NCBI RefSeq assembly: GCF_964020115.1
Contig: NZ_OZ026542.1
Span: 3,179,436 to 3,243,435 of the forward strand
DNA from: Candidatus Regiella endosymbiont of Tuberolachnus salignus
Lineage (GTDB): Bacteria; Pseudomonadota; Gammaproteobacteria; Enterobacterales; Enterobacteriaceae
Direction of reading: 5' to 3'
DNA: 64,000 nucleotides
In this document: positions 43,728 to 52,751 of the stretch, piece by piece
Numbering within the stretch: the first letter of the stretch is position 1
How the letters are laid out: each line of letters starts with the position of its first letter
The notes under the pieces: generated by a model
Told to the model about the DNA's origin: nothing
The model's database searches: none
What the model saw: only the letters and a program-made list of their open reading frames with translations
Program-made: the position numbers and the translations under genes

Positions 43728-46700
43728 TCACCCCTGCACTGCCAGCCATAAGGGTGTGCCGGGCTTACTGAGTTGTTCACTGAGGGTGGTGGTGATGGCC
43801 ATCTTGATTTGTTTTCGTAGTGCTGCACTCTCCTGGGTGCTGACGGTGCCCTGTGGTTGTCCTGCGCCTTGATTCAGAATGTTGATATCGCCAATATTGA
43901 TTTCTAACCTGGTACCTTTTCCTTGCATCCCCAACAGGGGAGCCTTTGCCGATGTTGTTCGCTGATGATTAACCAAGCCCCCTTGTGCATACCCGCGCAT
44001 CAAGGCATAAAGATTATCAACCCCGATGCGCTCGGTGGCGGCTTTGGTCATGACAAATTCCCCTTTGTGAACGATACCGGCGGGGTGGTATTTATCTCCT
44101 TCACCGGTGTAGCCCCCACTCGCATGACTGGGCAGGTAACCTTGCCAGCCGGTGTTGATGCCCATTGCCCCGCTGCTGGCGGCCTTCGCCGGAATCGCGC
44201 TAAAAGACCCCCCTATCCAGCCCATGGCGGCTTGTATCGCTTGAGCAATCAGTAGGCGATTAATAATATCGACGATACTTGTTAAAAAGGCAGTGGCAAA
44301 GCTTTTCAGATTCACTTTACCGGTGGTGGTTAATTCCGTCATCATCGATGACAAGTTACCCATAGTGTGACTGGCCAGTTTTTGCGTCGCGGCGAAGACA
44401 TGATGGGCAGTTTCACCGTACTCGATGATACCTTGCTGCATGCCGGCAAGCCAATGGCCTTGTTGCTGGTCTTCTTGCGCCCATCCGGCCTGTAAGGCGT
44501 GTTTCGCGCGCTGATAAGACGCGGTGATTTTTTCCCATTGCTCAGTATCAGTCACCCCTTCTTTTTGTTTCAGGTAGTGGTTATCCAGCTGAAAGGTTTG
44601 GTTAACCCGCTGCGCCTGTTGCGGTGTTAGGCCAAATTTGGCTTGCTGCTGAGCCTGACGACGAGCAAGCGACTGGCCGTAGTCTTCCATCTGTTTGAGG
44701 GCAGTGAGCCCTTTTTGCCGTTGGCTATTTTCACGGGATAGCTGGGCTTCCAGTTGCAGGCTGGCACTGATTTCTTTAGCATGTATCAGCAAAGATTTTT
44801 GATTAGCGGTTAATTGCGATTTGTTTTTTAAATCCGCTATCTGTTGCGTGAATCTCACCTGCTGTTTTTCTTGCTCGCTCATGGCCATGGTGAGGGTAGC
44901 CTGTTGACGTAACATTGCCAGCCGTTGACGGCTTTGCAGTAAGGCGCGGGTGGCGGCATTATCACGGTTCACAACGGGTTTTTTATTTTTTGGCAGCGCT
45001 TTATCCGCGTATCGGGCGGCGATTTCTGCTCGAATGCGCCGCTGCTCCTGGAGACTGAATCGCGCGGCAATTTCATCAAATTTTTTCAGTTCTCGGCTAC
45101 GCCGCTGGGCGTTGCTCGCATACTGTTCACGCCAGGAATCGCGTCGTCGCAATGCCCTTTTTTCGCTTTCTTCCGCCTGATTATGGGCTGTTTGGCGAGC
45201 GACAGCGAGGTCTTGTTGAAATTGCTTTTCTGTTAGCAGTGCTTTTTGCCGTTCTAGCCCCTGAATTATCGTGCGATTAAAGTACCCTTTTTTAAGGTCA
45301 GTTAACTGCGCATCAATTAATGCAATTTTATCGCCGAGTCCCTTGTCTCTGCCTATATCCAGCATGGTATCCCACGCATTTTTTGCCATGCTCTTTAAAC
45401 CGTGCCACGCTTTTTCCATTGTCCCCAGATTGGTGACAATATCATCAGCGCGGGTTTTTAGAGCCTGGGCATAGGCCTCCATTGCCAAGCGTGCTGCCCC
45501 CAGCGTATTGCCCGACTGTTCCAGCGCGGCTATCTGTTGATACTCGGAGGCGGTCAAAAAATGTAATTGCTTGTCTAAAGCCGTCGCGGCAGTCAGGGGC
45601 TCCTGCTGTAAACGTTTGAAATGTTGCACCGTTTCATCAATGGATTGCCCGGTAGCGGCCGCCATTTTTGCCGCAGCAACACTGATTTGTGCAATTTGTG
45701 TACGGTCAAAAGCACCGCTGCCGACCACCTGTGCCATGACAGCGGATAAGGCGGATTGCGTTAACCCATCACCTGATAACCTTTTCGCTAAAATTTGTAA
45801 TTGAGCTGCGGTTTTGCCAGCATATTGGCCGGTTAAGATAAGCTGTTTGTGAAAAGTACGACTTTCTTGCGCTCCCCGGTAATAGGCCATGCCTATCCCT
45901 GCCAGCGCGGTCGCGACCCCGCCGAGCAGCAGTTTGGTGGGGGTGAGCAAACGCCCCATCGCCTTTAATGCATTGCCGATGCCACCAAAACTGTCTCTAA
46001 TCTGCCCGCCTTGCTGAATAGCAATCATATACAGTGGCATCCCCCCTACCATCGAGGTGGCAATATCAGTAAATTGCATCGGCAATTGACGCAGCGCCTG
46101 ACGGTATTGCCCCGCGGAGAGCGTGCCTTTTTTCCACGCTATTTCTTGTGCTTTCAGCGTGGCGATAAAGGGTGCGGCCTGCTGTGTCACCCCGAGCTGA
46201 GCGGCTTTATACGCCAACCTATCCGCGGTGGTTTTGCCCTGACATTCACTTTGTTCACGCAATGTGGCAATAAAGGCTATTTTCGCTTGAGTGGCGCGTT
46301 TGTCTGCCTGGGCTTGTGCCCTCGCCGCTTGCCCTTCCGCGGTTCTTGCTTGTGCCGCTTTCGCCAGTGTCTCCCGTGCTTGATGAATTGCCTGTGCGGC
46401 GTGGTCAAAGGTATCGCGGTCAATCAGAGGCGAGTTTTTATACCGCCTAAGCTGCGCTTCCATCGCATCAAGTTTGCTAAAAGCCGCGGTGACAGGATGG
46501 ATTTTACTCAGTAAATGATGCAGTTCATCACGCTGTTGTTGTAAGCACCGTGTCGCTTGATGCGTTTGCTGGCTGACATGATTCAACGTAGTGGCAGTCG
46601 GTTTAAACGCTGCATTGACCGCTTCTGCCTTGCTGGCGGTACACGCAGCGGTTTTGCCCACGTTTTCCAGGGCGTGGATACCTTTTTCTAGGCCAGAGGT

Positions 46701-46736
46701 ATCAACACGGAGTGAAATAGTCGCAATATTCGTCAT
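43728..46736 (-). CDS. H: Tail tape measure protein H
   Basis: 1002 residues. The N-terminus ATISLRVDTSGLEKGIHALE and long Ala/Gln-rich coiled coils (~100-220, 490-760) are typical. LPMQFTDIATSMVGGMPLYM and QQGGQIRDSFGGIGNALKAM are the conserved lambda-type core, followed by hydrophobic segments (~270-295 and ~840-880) and the C-terminal GEFVMTKAATERIGVDNLYA block. It sets tail length and enters the cell on infection. Overlaps T by 4 bases. Confidence 0.93.
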   Translation of the reverse strand: MTNIATISLRVDTSGLEKGIHALENVGKTAACTASKAEAVNAAFKPTATTLNHVSQQTHQATRCLQQQRDELHHLLSKIHPVTAAFSKLDAMEAQLRRYKNSPLIDRDTFDHAAQAIHQARETLAKAAQARTAEGQAARAQAQADKRATQAKIAFIATLREQSECQGKTTADRLAYKAAQLGVTQQAAPFIATLKAQEIAWKKGTLSAGQYRQALRQLPMQFTDIATSMVGGMPLYMIAIQQGGQIRDSFGGIGNALKAMGRLLTPTKLLLGGVATALAGIGMAYYRGAQESRTFHKQLILTGQYAGKTAAQLQILAKRLSGDGLTQSALSAVMAQVVGSGAFDRTQIAQISVAAAKMAAATGQSIDETVQHFKRLQQEPLTAATALDKQLHFLTASEYQQIAALEQSGNTLGAARLAMEAYAQALKTRADDIVTNLGTMEKAWHGLKSMAKNAWDTMLDIGRDKGLGDKIALIDAQLTDLKKGYFNRTIIQGLERQKALLTEKQFQQDLAVARQTAHNQAEESEKRALRRRDSWREQYASNAQRRSRELKKFDEIAARFSLQEQRRIRAEIAARYADKALPKNKKPVVNRDNAATRALLQSRQRLAMLRQQATLTMAMSEQEKQQVRFTQQIADLKNKSQLTANQKSLLIHAKEISASLQLEAQLSRENSQRQKGLTALKQMEDYGQSLARRQAQQQAKFGLTPQQAQRVNQTFQLDNHYLKQKEGVTDTEQWEKITASYQRAKHALQAGWAQEDQQQGHWLAGMQQGIIEYGETAHHVFAATQKLASHTMGNLSSMMTELTTTGKVNLKSFATAFLTSIVDIINRLLIAQAIQAAMGWIGGSFSAIPAKAASSGAMGINTGWQGYLPSHASGGYTGEGDKYHPAGIVHKGEFVMTKAATERIGVDNLYALMRGYAQGGLVNHQRTTSAKAPLLGMQGKGTRLEINIGDINILNQGAGQPQGTVSTQESAALRKQIKMAITTTLSEQLSKPGTPLWLAVQG

Positions 46737-47038
46737 GTTGAACTCCGCTGATGCATCAGTGACAAGGCAATGCGCTCCATGTGTCTAATATCGTCAAAAA
46801 CGGTGGCAATGTTTTCTACCCCTAACAGCGCCATCACCTGCGGCAAGCAGCCGTAATCCAGCCCGGTGAGACCCATCATCCCGGTGCGCCATTGGGTTGA
46901 CATCGCTTGCATTACCCTGAACGCAGGCCAAATATCTGGCCAAACCTCGAGGGAGGTGGGGGAAAAGTCCTCTGGACGCAAGCCCGCACAGGCTAATGCT
47001 TCTGCACTGGGCGCAGGGGTGTAGAGCGCGGTTGCCAC
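46733..47038 (-). CDS. Tail assembly protein T-like (DUF1799 type)
   Basis: 101 residues (GLRPEDFSPTSLEVWPDIWP, GLTGLDYGCLPQVMALLGVE). It lies between the chaperone and H where lambda has T. In lambda, G and GT (by frameshift) act as tail chaperones; here the genes are separate, with 5 bases between them, so the GT slippery mechanism is not obvious. Confidence 0.75.
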   Translation of the reverse strand: MATALYTPAPSAEALACAGLRPEDFSPTSLEVWPDIWPAFRVMQAMSTQWRTGMMGLTGLDYGCLPQVMALLGVENIATVFDDIRHMERIALSLMHQRSST

Positions 47039-47043
47039 CGCCC

Positions 47044-47355
47044 TCAGTTTTTTTCGCGCTGTCCCAGGAGCTCGCGGTAAAAGGTGGTGATGATGGCTTC
47101 CAGCGCTTGCGGGTAATTATTCGCCAAGCGGGTCAAATTGTCGCGGGTGAAGTCATCGGGGAGCGCCCAGGCGTCGGTAATGCTCTCGACAAAATCGAGT
47201 CCGGTTTGGTTTTTGCGTTTTTCCATCGCCGCTACCTCATTAAGGGGGAGGTGCTTGAAGGTAAAGGTGAGGATGCCCGCGTCCAATCCGGCACGCGGAA
47301 TAGCGACATCGGCCTTAAAGCGAGGCTGGGGCTGTAAGGTAAATTCAATCGACAT
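47044..47355 (-). CDS. Tail assembly chaperone, G-like
   Basis: 103 residues, beginning MSIEFTLQPQPRFKADVAIP with an acidic, helical C-terminal half (LTRLANNYPQALEAIITTFY). Position directly after the tail tube gene and size fit the phage_TAC chaperones that coat the tape measure before assembly. Confidence 0.75.
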   Translation of the reverse strand: MSIEFTLQPQPRFKADVAIPRAGLDAGILTFTFKHLPLNEVAAMEKRKNQTGLDFVESITDAWALPDDFTRDNLTRLANNYPQALEAIITTFYRELLGQREKN

Positions 47356-47365
47356 AGGGGGTTCC

Positions 47366-48028
47366 TTAGGTGATTTCTTTATAAAAGGTCATGGCGGGGC
47401 TCTGCATATTCAGCACCAATGAGACGGTTTCCACCGCATTGGCTTCCGTCGTCGGTACCTCGTTAAAAGCCAGCGTTGCTGACCAGTAACGCTTTTCCTT
47501 GGCCAGTGGCACCGACATGGCCATTGCCACTGTCTCTTGATGCTGATCGGCAGCACGTAACAACGGATACACCGCTAACGAAGCATCGTGCCCCAAGGTA
47601 TAGGTCAGTGTGCGCGGGGCTTTCACGGTGTTGATATGGCGTTGCACGGTATCGGATAAGAATTGCAGGCTGACAGTTTGTTGCTCACCGCCGGTACTGG
47701 ACACCTCTTTGATTTGCGGGATTTCTGTCCAGGTTTTTATTTTGCGCAGCTGGCCAATGCCACCCCCGGCTGGAAATTGATCGGTCTGGCGGGTATCAAT
47801 CGCTTCCAGTGTGATACTGGTCACGGTGGCGGCAGAGACACGCGCCACCCGTTCATTGAGCCCCGTCCAGTCCGATGCGAGATGAACGATGTCATCTTTT
47901 TTAATGTTGTTGTTGCCCACCACCGTGAGCACCGCAGGAGCAGCATTGCTGATAGCGGTAAACGGCAGCGCGGTTTCATACGCTGATGCCAGGTAAACCT
48001 GGGCACCATTAGGTAAAGCAAAGCCCAT
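47366..48028 (-). CDS. Major tail tube protein V-like
   Basis: 220 residues with the beta-sandwich pattern of long-tailed-phage tube proteins: GAQVYLASAYETALPFTAIS, a threonine/valine-rich middle, and KEKRYWSATLAFNEVPTTEA. It is highly expressed in phages of this type. Upstream sits the ChpSB pair rather than U. Confidence 0.82.
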   Translation of the reverse strand: MGFALPNGAQVYLASAYETALPFTAISNAAPAVLTVVGNNNIKKDDIVHLASDWTGLNERVARVSAATVTSITLEAIDTRQTDQFPAGGGIGQLRKIKTWTEIPQIKEVSSTGGEQQTVSLQFLSDTVQRHINTVKAPRTLTYTLGHDASLAVYPLLRAADQHQETVAMAMSVPLAKEKRYWSATLAFNEVPTTEANAVETVSLVLNMQSPAMTFYKEIT

Positions 48029-48108
48029 AAGGCGTCTCCGAATGTTGAGATAAGTAAGAGGGTGTTTAGCGATAAGTCGATCAAGATAAAGCCGTTAGGC
48101 GATCTTTT

Positions 48109-48462
48109 TTATTCGATAAGGGTGTGTAGTTTGGCGAGTGCATCTTCAATTACGATCTGATCGACTTTTTCAATGAATTCTCCGCATCTGGCAGTGATAT
48201 CAACCATTCTGCATTGATTTAACAACACCACGCCTTGCGTTTTAGCGCCTGTCCCCAAGAGCGTGACAGTGAAGCCCTGATACCTTGAGAACGCCCCGCC
48301 TTGTGTGATCGGGGCAATCAAAACCATACCAAGATCATTGAAGCTTTTAGGCGAGAGTACCAATACCGGTCGTCTTTCGCCTTGTTGTTCCCTTCCTCGA
48401 GTCGGGTTAAGTGTTAACAAGACAATATCACCGCGCGAAAATCCTTTTCTACGTGTCACCAT
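48109..48462 (-). CDS. chpB: ChpB/MazF-family endoribonuclease toxin
   Basis: 117 residues matching E. coli ChpB: FSRGDIVLLTLNPTRGREQQ, GERRPVLVLSPKSFNDLGM, LIAPITQGGAFSRYQGFTV, GVVLLNQCRMVDITAR. The toxin cleaves mRNA. The start at 48462 overlaps the antitoxin stop by 7 bases (ATGGTGA), giving coupled translation. The pair sits inside the phage tail operon between U and V. Confidence 0.92.
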   Translation of the reverse strand: MVTRRKGFSRGDIVLLTLNPTRGREQQGERRPVLVLSPKSFNDLGMVLIAPITQGGAFSRYQGFTVTLLGTGAKTQGVVLLNQCRMVDITARCGEFIEKVDQIVIEDALAKLHTLIE

Positions 48463-48710
48463 AATTCTTCCCCTACAGAGGAGTGATTGGTGCCCCATAC
48501 GCTTTCTTCCGTCTCAAGTGGGGCGTTGGCATCACATTTTTGAATTAGTTCGGCCAATGTGTAGCGTTTAGGTTTAGGCGTCAGAACCAACGCGCCGTCT
48601 TTAATTTCTACATCCAGCTCTTGCCCCACAGAAGCCCCCATTTTTTTCAGAAAAGGTGCTGGTATGACGATACCCTGGCTATTGCCCCATTTTTTGATCG
48701 CGACTGTCAT
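48456..48710 (-). CDS. chpS: ChpS/MazE-family antitoxin
   Basis: 84 residues. The N-terminal AbrB-type swapped hairpin (IKKWGNSQGIVIPAPFLKKM) binds DNA. The C-terminal acidic part (CDANAPLETEESVWG) matches ChpS and covers the toxin. GGAGGTTTT precedes the ATG. Confidence 0.92.
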   Translation of the reverse strand: MTVAIKKWGNSQGIVIPAPFLKKMGASVGQELDVEIKDGALVLTPKPKRYTLAELIQKCDANAPLETEESVWGTNHSSVGEELW

Positions 48711-48732
48711 AAAACCTCCGAACGTTGATGTT

Positions 48733-48745
48733 TATACAGCGTATA
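48733..48745. promoter_or_regulatory. Candidate ChpS operator / -10 region
   Basis: TATAC-AGC-GTATA is a perfect dyad 22 bases before the antitoxin start on the minus strand, overlapping a TATTAT -10-like sequence. MazE-type antitoxins repress their own promoter through such dyads. Assignment is by position only. Confidence 0.45.
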
Positions 48746-48852
48746 ATAGTGACAGAAGAAGTCAATAATTATATTTAGTCTATACATTATAGGTGAAGTA
48801 TCTTCAGACAAATGTAAAGCACGCTCATCATTTACCATGGGATAGTTGCCGA

Positions 48853-49246
48853 TCAGATCACATGCGCCCGATAGCGCATACTGAGAGGCAAACTGTAGGT
48901 GGTGCAGTGGGTGATGCCGGCAAACAGCGTGGGCACGCTGACGATAGTGCAACTGATAATGCTATCGCTTATCAAACACGCTGATGATATCGTCAGCAAG
49001 CGTTTGGATAGGCGATTGACCGCTGCCTGTCGGGGCACAGAGTGTGATTTGATAAATGCCCTGATAAATCCGTGATACTTGCGCCAAATCCAAGCATTCG
49101 GTAGTGGCGGGCAAGAGATGCGATTGCAGGTACAGGCTGCCAGTGTCGCTAAAATGCACGTTTTGACTGGCAATCGGGATCCCTTTTTTACTCGCTAAGG
49201 TGCCCAGATGCTGCTCTAATAGCCTCGTGATACGTCCTGTCATCAT
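48853..49246 (-). pseudogene. Minor tail (terminator) protein U-like, frameshifted
   Basis: The first 94 codons (MTGRITRLLEQHLGTLASKK through DDIISVFD) fit the tail terminator family. The frame then stops (KR*), but the expected C-terminus continues in the next frame as SDSIISCTIVSVPTLFAGIT to LPLSMRYRAHVI (end 48853). Dropping one A in GATAAGC (~48970) restores a single ~130-residue protein. The gene is probably dead unless slippage occurs. Confidence 0.7.
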
Positions 49247-49698
49247 TTTTTCACCGTTTTCGCCGCTTGGTTAAAAAATTGCTGAAATTCAGCGGCGGTG
49301 ATCCGGATCATGCCGTTAGGTGCTTGTTTCGAGTGACCGAATTCCAGCCGAGTGGCATAGGGCACGGTATTACTGAAATAAATAGCGCGCGTTCCCCGCG
49401 TAAACTGCGTTAATTGCTGATTTCCATCAGTCAAGGTGAGCTGGCCACTGGGGTCAATGCGCCCGGTTTCCCCTTCTGCCGGCATATCAAAAGTCACCTG
49501 CCAGTTGCCACGAAATCGCCCCCCGGTGTAGCCCGGCGGCGCTTTCCCTTGCCAGGTATCCGCATTCCCTACCGGCGACATCATCACCAAGCGGTTGAGT
49601 ATTTTTATCCCCAGCAGCTGAGGTAACTGTTGATGTGCCTGTTTGCCCTGATCGATAAAGGCCGTAATGGAGGCCATAAACCCTTTGTTATCATCCAT
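49243..49698 (-). CDS. Minor tail protein Z / HK97 gp10-like
   Basis: 151 residues with the family pattern near the C-terminus (FSNTVPYATRLEFGHSKQAP NGMIRI) and RFRGNWQVTFD. It joins head and tail. It overlaps U by four bases. Confidence 0.78.
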   Translation of the reverse strand: MDDNKGFMASITAFIDQGKQAHQQLPQLLGIKILNRLVMMSPVGNADTWQGKAPPGYTGGRFRGNWQVTFDMPAEGETGRIDPSGQLTLTDGNQQLTQFTRGTRAIYFSNTVPYATRLEFGHSKQAPNGMIRITAAEFQQFFNQAAKTVKK

Positions 49699-49699
49699 C

Positions 49700-50047
49700 T
49701 TAACCCCTCAACTGCAATTGATAGCACAGCAGCAGCGCCGCGGGTTTCACTGGATTGACCTGTATCACCCGATGCGCTTTGTCATCGATAATAAGGCGAT
49801 CACCCTGACAAATTGCCGTCTCTGCTGTCGCCATCATTTTACTGTCACCCTGTTGGATCAGCGTACCATCCACCTCACCGCGGGTATAACAGGAAATAAT
49901 GCCGGTTACGGTGGCGATCTGCTCGGGCAGTTGCACTTCAATGCCGCTGATCAGCTTGATATTTTGACGGATTAACCGATAGGATATGCCATTTTCACGC
50001 AGTAAACGATCAGCAGTACGGCGTAAACCTGCATAATGGATCGCCAT
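49700..50047 (-). CDS. Neck / head-tail connector protein
   Basis: 115 residues starting MAIHYAGLRRTADRLLRENG, followed by a beta-rich domain (GDRLIIDDKAHRVIQVNPVK). GGAGG lies 4 bases before the ATG at 50047; the longer frame is not needed. Its place between the adaptor and Z fits a head-tail closure protein. Confidence 0.68.
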   Translation of the reverse strand: MAIHYAGLRRTADRLLRENGISYRLIRQNIKLISGIEVQLPEQIATVTGIISCYTRGEVDGTLIQQGDSKMMATAETAICQGDRLIIDDKAHRVIQVNPVKPAALLLCYQLQLRG

Positions 50048-50048
50048 T

Positions 50049-50531
50049 TCACCTCCTGACGAGCGGTATTTGGCTGCTGCTGACAAGCAAGCCGCGCAGT
50101 AATCCCTTTAACCCACTGAAATGGGGCGATAAGGCAGGCGAGCCTGCCGCATAGGTCACGCTGACGGCGCCAGCAATACTTTCCTGAACCACGTCCTTGC
50201 CCCCGGCAAAAGCAGGCGTTAAATCCATCTGTTGTGCTGCCAAAGCAAGACGGCATTGTGCCTGAATAAGTTGTGATGGAAGGCTATTTTGGGGTAATAA
50301 ATCGCCCTCGACAATAACCCCTGAACGCGGCCAGGCCAAGGGTTGAGAAGCGATGGTACGTTTGCCTTGCCAGTGCAATCCGGCCAGATAATCCATCGCT
50401 TTTATCAACAAGGCTTCACAAGCAATATCTTCCGTGGGGAGTGGCTCACCCCGTTTACTCGCCAGCTGGCGTAAATCGGCGACACTGGCATAACTTTCCC
50501 GCTCGGGTGAATGGATATCAGTGATAAGCAT
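50049..50531 (-). CDS. Head-completion adaptor (DnaT-like/gp6-type)
   Basis: 160 residues with the helical pattern of phage adaptor proteins (SYASVADLRQLASKRGEPLP, EALLIKAMDYLAGLHWQGKR). The ATG at 50531 lies directly after the stop of the preceding small gene. These proteins are often labelled DnaT-like ssDNA-binding but probably act at the portal-neck joint. Confidence 0.7.
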   Translation of the reverse strand: MLITDIHSPERESYASVADLRQLASKRGEPLPTEDIACEALLIKAMDYLAGLHWQGKRTIASQPLAWPRSGVIVEGDLLPQNSLPSQLIQAQCRLALAAQQMDLTPAFAGGKDVVQESIAGAVSVTYAAGSPALSPHFSGLKGLLRGLLVSSSQIPLVRR

Positions 50532-50532
50532 G

Positions 50533-50703
50533 TTATTTTCCCTGCTCACTGTGTTGCCACCCTTCCTCCTGCCAGCGGGTCACTTCATTAGCATGGACAT
50601 GAGCAGTGATCGGCTCATCAGAATCGAACCGCGGCGGTCGTACCATTACAATCAGTGTCGAGGGTGGTTTGGTTACTGCTGTTTCTTTTTTGCTTTTCGT
50701 CAC
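50533..50703 (-). CDS. Small conserved phage neck-region protein
   Basis: 56 residues from a GTG at 50703 (MTKSKKETAVTKPPSTLIVM, DEPITAHVHANEVTRWQEEG, ending EQGK), with AGAAGGAAAG upstream. It lies in the 180-base interval between coat and adaptor, is in the operon direction, and its stop precedes the adaptor ATG by a single base. Function unknown. Confidence 0.65.
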   Translation of the reverse strand: MTKSKKETAVTKPPSTLIVMVRPPRFDSDEPITAHVHANEVTRWQEEGWQHSEQGK

Positions 50704-50717
50704 GGGCTTTCCTTCTA

Positions 50718-51860
50718 TTAGCCTAAAATCAAGGCGCTGTGCTCCGGTTTCACTGCCGCCATCCCCCAGGCCAGCCCCACTTCATAGCGGATCTGACGAT
50801 ACTGGCGGTAGAGCGCCACTTGGAAAGTGATACCAGAGACCGGATCAGTGACATTCATCACATCATCGGCGGTATCTCCCCCGTCGGGCATGGCGGGGGT
50901 TCGCGAAGCGAGCAAGAAGGCATGACGATCAAAAGCCATATTCGCTGTGTAGTTACCCACCAGTGTGATAGCAGTGTTATCGGCAAAGTCTTGCAACAAG
51001 CCCGGTGCCGACAGGGTGATAACGGAGGCGCTGGCAGTTGCTACTACATACTGATGCGTATCACCGGCAAAGGTAACAATATCTCCGCGATTCACCGTGC
51101 CGCTGCCAGTATCCACCGCAATCAGCTGCGCACCCACCTGATACCCACCTGACTTGTTGACCAAAAAACCGCTGCCTGTCCCTGCGGTTACCCGTTTGAT
51201 GCCAGCGGAATTATGCAAGTTAAAGCCTTCGATCCGCCCAATGGTACCTTCACGCAGCAAGCTTTCACTGCCAGCTTCATTGACTTTAAATAACACCGAT
51301 TGTTTGCCGCGAATAGCTGATATCGCCGCGGAGCCCAACACCATTTGCAGATCGGTCGTTGGCGCCCCATTATCTTCCAGCACCCGACGCGCATCAGCAA
51401 AATCGGCCAGGTCTTCTTTGACGCCAAAGGGCGTGCTGCCGGCTTTCCCGACAGCTCGCGCCGAGCCGTAATACAGTGCCCCTATATCCTGCTCGACTTC
51501 ATTGGCCAAGGCACGAAAAGCTTGTTTAAATTGGTCAGCCAGCAGCAGGTTATAGCTGCCTGCCGACCCCATGGCCATTTGTTCTTCGCCGTTCCATTGC
51601 ACCGGTGCCATTTTGGATTTGCTGATTTTAACTTCCACGGTGCTGATCGTTTGTTCCGCACTGCCCGCTGCGGTAGGACCGGGGACGATATCCATCGTTT
51701 TGGCAATCGGCGCCACTGGAGCGGTGACATTTTGATCGAGGGCGGCGGCTTCTGCTTTGCTGTTGCGGGCGACGGCGGGAATAAAACCGACCTGCTCACG
51801 GGACACGCTGTCTAATGCGGTATAAATCGTGGGGATCAACCCCGTTAAGGTGTTTGCCAT
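50718..51860 (-). CDS. Major capsid (coat) protein, P22-type
   Basis: 380 residues resembling the P22 gp5 coat family: LTGLIPTIYTALDSVSREQV at the start, EVEQDIGALYYGSARAVG, GRIEGFNLHNSAGIKRVTAG, and an inserted Ig-like region with NRGDIVTFAGDTHQYVV and ITLSAPG. It forms the icosahedral shell. This copy is complete. Its first ~122 codons are repeated 861 bp upstream in a chimeric frame (51891-52721). Confidence 0.85.
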   Translation of the reverse strand: MANTLTGLIPTIYTALDSVSREQVGFIPAVARNSKAEAAALDQNVTAPVAPIAKTMDIVPGPTAAGSAEQTISTVEVKISKSKMAPVQWNGEEQMAMGSAGSYNLLLADQFKQAFRALANEVEQDIGALYYGSARAVGKAGSTPFGVKEDLADFADARRVLEDNGAPTTDLQMVLGSAAISAIRGKQSVLFKVNEAGSESLLREGTIGRIEGFNLHNSAGIKRVTAGTGSGFLVNKSGGYQVGAQLIAVDTGSGTVNRGDIVTFAGDTHQYVVATASASVITLSAPGLLQDFADNTAITLVGNYTANMAFDRHAFLLASRTPAMPDGGDTADDVMNVTDPVSGITFQVALYRQYRQIRYEVGLAWGMAAVKPEHSALILG

Positions 51861-51890
51861 GCGGTGACTCCAAGGTTAAATGAGATACAA

Positions 51891-52721
51891 TTAATCGACG
51901 ATGGACATACCGTCTTTGAGGGCGGCCTGTTTACTGCCACTGTCCAAGGCATCAAAGGCGCTGCGTTTGAGGGTTTTTTGTCCTAATGGAGGTTGTGTTT
52001 GTTGTGACCCGCCGCCACTGTGGCCGGACGCTTTCAGAATGTGGTCTTTGTGCGGATACTGTTCGATAAGGTATTCCAAGGCTTCATCAAACTCCGCCAT
52101 TTCGCCAGGCCGGCGGCGGGAGAAGACTTTGTTGCCTGCGGCATCCGTCGCGACCACTTTACCCGCCTCGATGTTGAATGCTTGACCGAATCGCGCCTGC
52201 ACCAAATCCGCCGGAATGGCCAGGTTATCCTTGATAAACGTCGAACTGTTGAAACGGCTACCTATCATCTCTTGATATAACTGCGCTTCCAGGGTGTTAT
52301 TTTTGCTGCTGGCCTCATCAAGCTGGCTCTGAAAGGCTTGGGTGATTTGCGCTTCGACTTCATTGGCCAAGGCACGAAAAGCTTGTTTAAATTGGTCAGC
52401 CAGCAGCAGGTTATAGCTGCCTGCCGACCCCATGGCCATTTGTTCTTCGCCGTTCCATTGCACCGGTGCCATTTTGGATTTGCTGATTTTAACTTCCACG
52501 GTGCTGATCGTTTGTTCCGCACTGCCGGCCGCGGTAGGACCGGGGACGATATCTACCGTTTTGGCAATCGGCGCCACTGGGGCGGTGACATTTTGATCGA
52601 GCGCGGCGGCTTCTGCTTTGCTGTTGCGGGCGACAGCGGGAATAAAACCGACTTGTTCACGGGACACGCTGTCTAATGCGGTATAAATCGTGGGGATCAA
52701 CCCCGTTAAGGTGTTTGCCAT
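51891..52721 (-). pseudogene. Chimera: coat N-terminus fused to scaffold-like C-terminus
   Basis: 276 residues. Positions 1-122 repeat the coat protein (MANTLTGLIPTIYTALDSVS to RALANEVE). From 123 on it is the C-terminal part of the scaffold-like protein found next at 52752 (AQITQAFQSQLDEASSKNNT to KDGMSIVD). The coat starts 51860 and 52721, and the stops 51891 and 52752, are both exactly 861 bases apart, so this is a tandem duplication whose junction fuses the two genes in frame near 52355. A few base changes (for example MDIVPG versus VDIVPG) show it is not brand new. Confidence 0.85.
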
Positions 52722-52751
52722 GCGGTGACTCCAAGGTTAAATGAGGTACAA

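Noticed and set aside
48707..48952. 81-codon reverse-strand frame before the antitoxin
   Set aside because: His/Leu-rich, antisense-like composition; the region is better explained by the frameshifted U C-terminus and the ChpS promoter.
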